8,318 nucleotides of DNA, taken from NCBI GenBank assembly GCA_031279875.1, contig JAITHS010000195.1:1-8318 (forward strand). The letters run 5' to 3'. The notes beneath the pieces were generated by a model that was not told the DNA's origin, searched no databases, and saw only the letters and a list, made by a program, of their open reading frames with translations. Of the stretch, positions 5,893 to 8,318 are shown in pieces (within the stretch, counting starts at the first letter, position 1; each line of letters starts with the position of its first letter). The position numbers and the translations under genes are program-made. Source of the stretch: Tannerella sp. (GTDB taxonomy: Bacteria > Bacteroidota > Bacteroidia > Bacteroidales > Tannerellaceae).

Positions 5893-7290
5893 ATGATTAA
5901 AGATTATATCGAAAAGAATGCCTCGCGTTTTGAGGCTGAATGGTTTGAATTGTTGCGCATTCCGTCGGTCAGTTCCAAATCGGAACATAAAGCCGATATG
6001 GAGATTTGTGCTGCTAAATGGAGAGATTTGTTGATAGCGGCAGGTGTTGATCGTGCCGAAGTGATGCCGACAGCGGGCAATCCGGTCGTTTATGCCGAAA
6101 AACGTGTTGCCGAAAAACATGTTGCCGAAAAACGTGTTGCCGACGACGTTAAGACGGTACTCGTTTACGGTCATTATGACGTGATGCCGCCGGAGCCGCT
6201 CGAACTGTGGAATAGCGACCCGTTTGAGCCTTCGATACGCGACGGCAGGGTATATGCTCGTGGCTCCGACGACGATAAAGGTCAGGCTATGATTCAGTTG
6301 AAAGGCTTCGAGACGGCTCTGAAATGCGGCATTCTGAACTGTAACGTCAAATTTATCCTCGAAGGCGAGGAAGAAATCGGCTCGGCAAGTTTATATCCGT
6401 TCTGCGAGGCTAATAAAGAGTTGCTGAAAGCTGATGTGATATTAGTTTCCGACACGAGCATGGTTGCCGAAGATACGCCGTCGCTAACTACCGGTTTGCG
6501 TGGTCTGGCATACTGGGAGATAGAAGTAACAGGTCCTAACCGCGATCTCCATTCGGGTCATTTCGGAGGCGCAGTCGCTAACCCTGTTAATATATTATGT
6601 AAGATAATCGCCGACATTACCGACCAAGACGGACGTATCACCATACCGGGGTTTTATGACGATGTGGAAGAATTGTCGCCGACAGAAAAGGCTATGATTA
6701 GTCAAGTTCCGTTTGATGAAGACAAGTACCGGCAGGCTATTGATGTTAAATCGTTGCATGGCGAAAAGGGTTATACGACGCTTGAACGCAACTCGTGTCG
6801 CCCGTCGTTCGACGTTTGCGGCATCTGGGGCGGCTATACCGGCGAAGGCGCGAAGACCGTTCTGCCCTCAAAAGCATACGCCAAACTGTCGTGCCGCCTT
6901 GTCCCTAATCAGGATGCGGATAAGATCAAAGACCTGTTTATTAATTATATAGAAAGCATCACGCCCGACTGTGTGAAAGTGAAAGTAACACATCATCACG
7001 GCGGTCAGGCATACGTTTGTCCGATAGACCTTACGGCATATAAGGCAGCCGAACAGGGATTTATTAAAGCATTCGGCAAGCAACCGTTAGCCGTGCGTCG
7101 AGGCGGCAGCATACCAATCATTCCCGCATTCGAGAAGATACTTGGTATCAAGAGCATACTGATGGGTTTCGGACACGAACGTAACGCTATCCACTCCCCC
7201 AATGAGAGTTTCTCACTCAATATGTTCAGTAAAGGAATTGAGGCTGTCGCAGAGTTTTACGACCGGTTTAGTCGTCCCGACATGTCATAA
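5893..7290 (+). CDS. M20-family zinc dipeptidase
   Basis: A 465-residue cytosolic metallopeptidase of the M20 family (CNDP/PepV-like) expected to hydrolyse dipeptides. Two-metal-centre motifs are complete: YGHYDVMP (92-99, His94 ligand), ARGSDDDKG (122-130, Asp127 bridging), EGEEEIGS (157-164, Glu160 likely general base and Glu161 ligand), VSDTS (185-189, Asp187) and IHSPNE (433-438, His434). LHSGHFGG (219-226) belongs to the lid/dimerisation domain that contacts substrate. I start at 5893 because family members begin at this point and a promoter lies just upstream; the ATG at 5842 would add 17 unrelated residues. Residues 68-84 hold a five-residue repeat (AEKRV, AEKHV, AEKRV) from a 15-bp tandem duplication, placed in a loop just before the first metal-binding strand. 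The gene stands alone on the plus strand and overlaps the nitroreductase gene end to end by 23 bp. Exact substrate is unknown. Confidence 0.94.
   Translation: MIKDYIEKNASRFEAEWFELLRIPSVSSKSEHKADMEICAAKWRDLLIAAGVDRAEVMPTAGNPVVYAEKRVAEKHVAEKRVADDVKTVLVYGHYDVMPPEPLELWNSDPFEPSIRDGRVYARGSDDDKGQAMIQLKGFETALKCGILNCNVKFILEGEEEIGSASLYPFCEANKELLKADVILVSDTSMVAEDTPSLTTGLRGLAYWEIEVTGPNRDLHSGHFGGAVANPVNILCKIIADITDQDGRITIPGFYDDVEELSPTEKAMISQVPFDEDKYRQAIDVKSLHGEKGYTTLERNSCRPSFDVCGIWGGYTGEGAKTVLPSKAYAKLSCRLVPNQDADKIKDLFINYIESITPDCVKVKVTHHHGGQAYVCPIDLTAYKAAEQGFIKAFGKQPLAVRRGGSIPIIPAFEKILGIKSILMGFGHERNAIHSPNESFSLNMFSKGIEAVAEFYDRFSRPDMS
6094..6143 (+). repeat. In-frame 15-bp tandem repeat inside the dipeptidase gene
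   Basis: The unit gccgaaaaacgtgtt occurs at 6094-6108, 6109-6123 (one base different) and 6124-6138, followed by a partial gccga. It encodes three five-residue blocks rich in Ala, Glu, Lys and Val. The unit length is a multiple of three, so the reading frame is kept. Near-identity of the units suggests recent slippage. Confidence 0.9.
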
Positions 7291-8026
7291 AACCCTGCTG
7301 TTTGAGTACTTTGATAAACTCTTCTGAGAAATATTCGTTGTTGGCACGGGTATAGCGAACGTCGGTAAAGACTTGTGCGAGCGTCTCCTTACCGTTTTCC
7401 GCCACAAAGCGAAGGTTGGCTTCGAGAGATTCTTTTTCGGCATATAATTTGTTTATAGACAATTCGTTATAGTCGGCATAATATTCTTGATGCACAAAGG
7501 CTTCGAGGGGCAATCGCTCGCACTGTTGGGGTAGCGGCTCGGCAGGATAGCCGACGGTAAGGGTCGTTACCGGTACAACAAGTCTCGGAATCTTCAATGC
7601 GTCGATGATTGGTGCCGCGTTATAAGTGGTAGTACCTAAATAGCAGATACCCAAGCCATGATATTCGGCGGCAACGCAAAAAGTTTGAGCCAAAAGCATA
7701 GCATCAATAGATGCCGCGATGAAAGTCTGAAAATTGTCAAATCCTGCGTCGGCATCGCGGTATGAAGCCCACCGAACAAACCTGTTGGCATCGGCGCAAA
7801 ATGTCAGTACTACAGGCGCCTGCGTTACCGACGATTGGTTGAAATGCGCCGGTGCAAGCCGCTCTTTCTGCTCTTGCGAGCGCGTAACTATAACGCTGTA
7901 TAACTGCATGTTACCGGTATTCGACGCCCGTGCCGCAATTTCTAATAACTCATTAAGTAATTCATCCGGCACATCTTTCGACGAATATTGCCGGATAGTA
8001 CGCCTTGTTTTCATTGATTTCGTCAT
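7268..8026 (-). CDS. NfsA/Frp-like FMN-dependent nitroreductase
   Basis: A 252-residue flavin oxidoreductase of the nitroreductase superfamily, most like the NfsA/Frp subgroup that uses NADPH to reduce nitro compounds, quinones or flavins as a cytosolic homodimer. KTRRTIRQYSS (6-16) is the N-terminal FMN phosphate-binding segment. ASNTGNMQ (34-41) corresponds to the flavin-contacting serine/asparagine loop. FIAASIDAMLLAQTFCVAAEYHGLGICYLG (102-131) is the central helix and second FMN segment, given here only as a span. VGYP (158-161) and RLPLEAFVHQEYY (171-183) are typical of the NfsA group. The tail after 190 is charged and helical, as in the longer members. The ATG at 8026 follows the promoter by a short leader; the Met at residue 5 (8014) is an alternative start. 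The gene converges on the dipeptidase gene and its last codons overlap it. The physiological substrate cannot be inferred. Confidence 0.92.
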   Translation of the reverse strand: MTKSMKTRRTIRQYSSKDVPDELLNELLEIAARASNTGNMQLYSVIVTRSQEQKERLAPAHFNQSSVTQAPVVLTFCADANRFVRWASYRDADAGFDNFQTFIAASIDAMLLAQTFCVAAEYHGLGICYLGTTTYNAAPIIDALKIPRLVVPVTTLTVGYPAEPLPQQCERLPLEAFVHQEYYADYNELSINKLYAEKESLEANLRFVAENGKETLAQVFTDVRYTRANNEYFSEEFIKVLKQQGFMTCRDD

Positions 8027-8046
8027 ATATTATTATTTTTAGGCCG

Positions 8047-8076
8047 CAAAATTACATAAAATCGAGAAAATTCCAA
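8047..8076 (-). promoter_or_regulatory. Putative promoter of the nitroreductase gene
   Basis: On the minus strand, positions 8054-8047 read TAATTTTG, an exact TAnnTTTG -7 element, with a TTG at 8076-8074 exactly 19 bp upstream as the -33 element. Transcription would begin near 8040, leaving a leader of about 14 nt. A 21-bp tandem repeat lies 37 bp further upstream and could carry regulatory sites. Confidence 0.65.
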
Positions 8077-8112
8077 GCGTGTAAATAAAAATCATTTGCA
8101 AGTTCAGGTTGC

Positions 8113-8168
8113 AAACGTGTGTTTGCGGTTTGTAAACGTGTGTTTGCGGTTTGTAAACGTGTGTTTGA
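8113..8168. repeat. 21-bp tandem repeat (2.7 copies)
   Basis: The unit aaacgtgtgtttgcggtttg plus t is repeated perfectly at 8113-8133 and 8134-8154, with a 14-bp partial third copy at 8155-8168. Each unit with its preceding base(s) contains a small dyad (aaac and gttt around gtgt). The period is two turns of B-DNA. It sits upstream of the nitroreductase promoter and ends next to the second palindromic repeat. No spacers are present, so it is not a CRISPR array. Confidence 0.9.
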
Positions 8169-8169
8169 A

Positions 8170-8277
8170 GGTACCACGTCATTGCGAGGACGTTAACGCA
8201 CAGGGCATTCGTCATTGCGAGGAACGAAGCAATCCAGAAGGACTGGCTCGCTGGATTGCTTCGTTCCTTATAATGAC
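8170..8277. repeat. Composite palindromic repeat, copy 2 (rearranged)
   Basis: The hairpin arms are 8211-8235 and 8253-8277, with a 17-bp loop of different sequence but the same length as in copy 1. The right arm has three mismatches. Positions 8200-8235 match the reverse complement of copy 1 positions 783-818 at 35 of 36 bases, including the flank acagggcat. Positions 8170-8189 match copy 1 positions 733-752 in direct orientation with one difference. A 13-bp piece, gtcattgcgagga, therefore occurs twice in a row (8178-8190 and 8211-8223). This looks like a partial duplication or nested insertion of the same element. Confidence 0.85.
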
Positions 8278-8318
8278 GAAACCGCATATCCATTTGATAA
8301 TGAGGCTTTTTTCGAAAC

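Noticed and set aside
8113..8168. Possible CRISPR array
   Set aside because: The units are directly adjacent with no spacers, there are fewer than three full copies, and no cas gene is present.
8039..8293. Minus-strand reading frame of 84 codons at the right end
   Set aside because: It is made of the second palindromic repeat, the 21-bp tandem repeat and the nitroreductase promoter read through; composition comes from repeats, not from a gene.
8278..8318. Right-edge sequence after the second palindromic repeat
   Set aside because: Too short to assign; I see no start, stop pattern or motif that supports a gene.

Overview
The window looks like a chromosomal segment from a member of the Bacteroidetes, most likely the order Bacteroidales. 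The clues are four promoter-like sites of the Bacteroidetes type (TAnnTTTG at -7, with TTG or TTTG about 19-23 bp upstream at three of them), start codons with no Shine-Dalgarno sequence, lipid A synthesis (Gram-negative), and protein sequences that read like Bacteroidales housekeeping enzymes. Genus and species cannot be told from the sequence alone.

Layout, left to right. (1) Positions 1-619, minus strand: the N-terminal part of an AAA-ATPase-like protein that runs off the left edge. (2) Positions 620-904: intergenic, with an AT-rich heptad repeat, a promoter and a composite palindromic repeat. (3) Positions 905-5755, minus strand: a compact four-gene block transcribed in the order acyl-CoA dehydrogenase, class II fructose-bisphosphate aldolase, lpxK, thiL. 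The gaps are 27 bp, a 29-bp overlap and 5 bp, so it is very likely one operon. (4) Positions 5756-5892: a divergent promoter region. (5) Positions 5893-7290, plus strand: an M20-family zinc dipeptidase. (6) Positions 7268-8026, minus strand: an NfsA/Frp-like flavin nitroreductase whose 3' end overlaps the dipeptidase tail to tail by 23 bp. (7) Positions 8027-8318: intergenic, with the nitroreductase promoter, a 21-bp tandem repeat and a second copy of the composite palindromic repeat.

The genes are mainly core metabolism: acyl-CoA oxidation or reduction, glycolysis/gluconeogenesis, lipid A 4'-phosphorylation, thiamine diphosphate synthesis, peptide breakdown and flavin-dependent reduction. 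The operon members share no obvious pathway and are probably grouped as housekeeping genes. I see no convincing new biological system. The signals most worth a second look are non-coding or structural: two copies of a composite palindromic repeat bracketing the conserved block, a 21-bp array upstream of the nitroreductase promoter, an in-frame 15-bp triplication in the dipeptidase, and a promoter inside the first codons of the longest dipeptidase reading frame, which fixes its true start.
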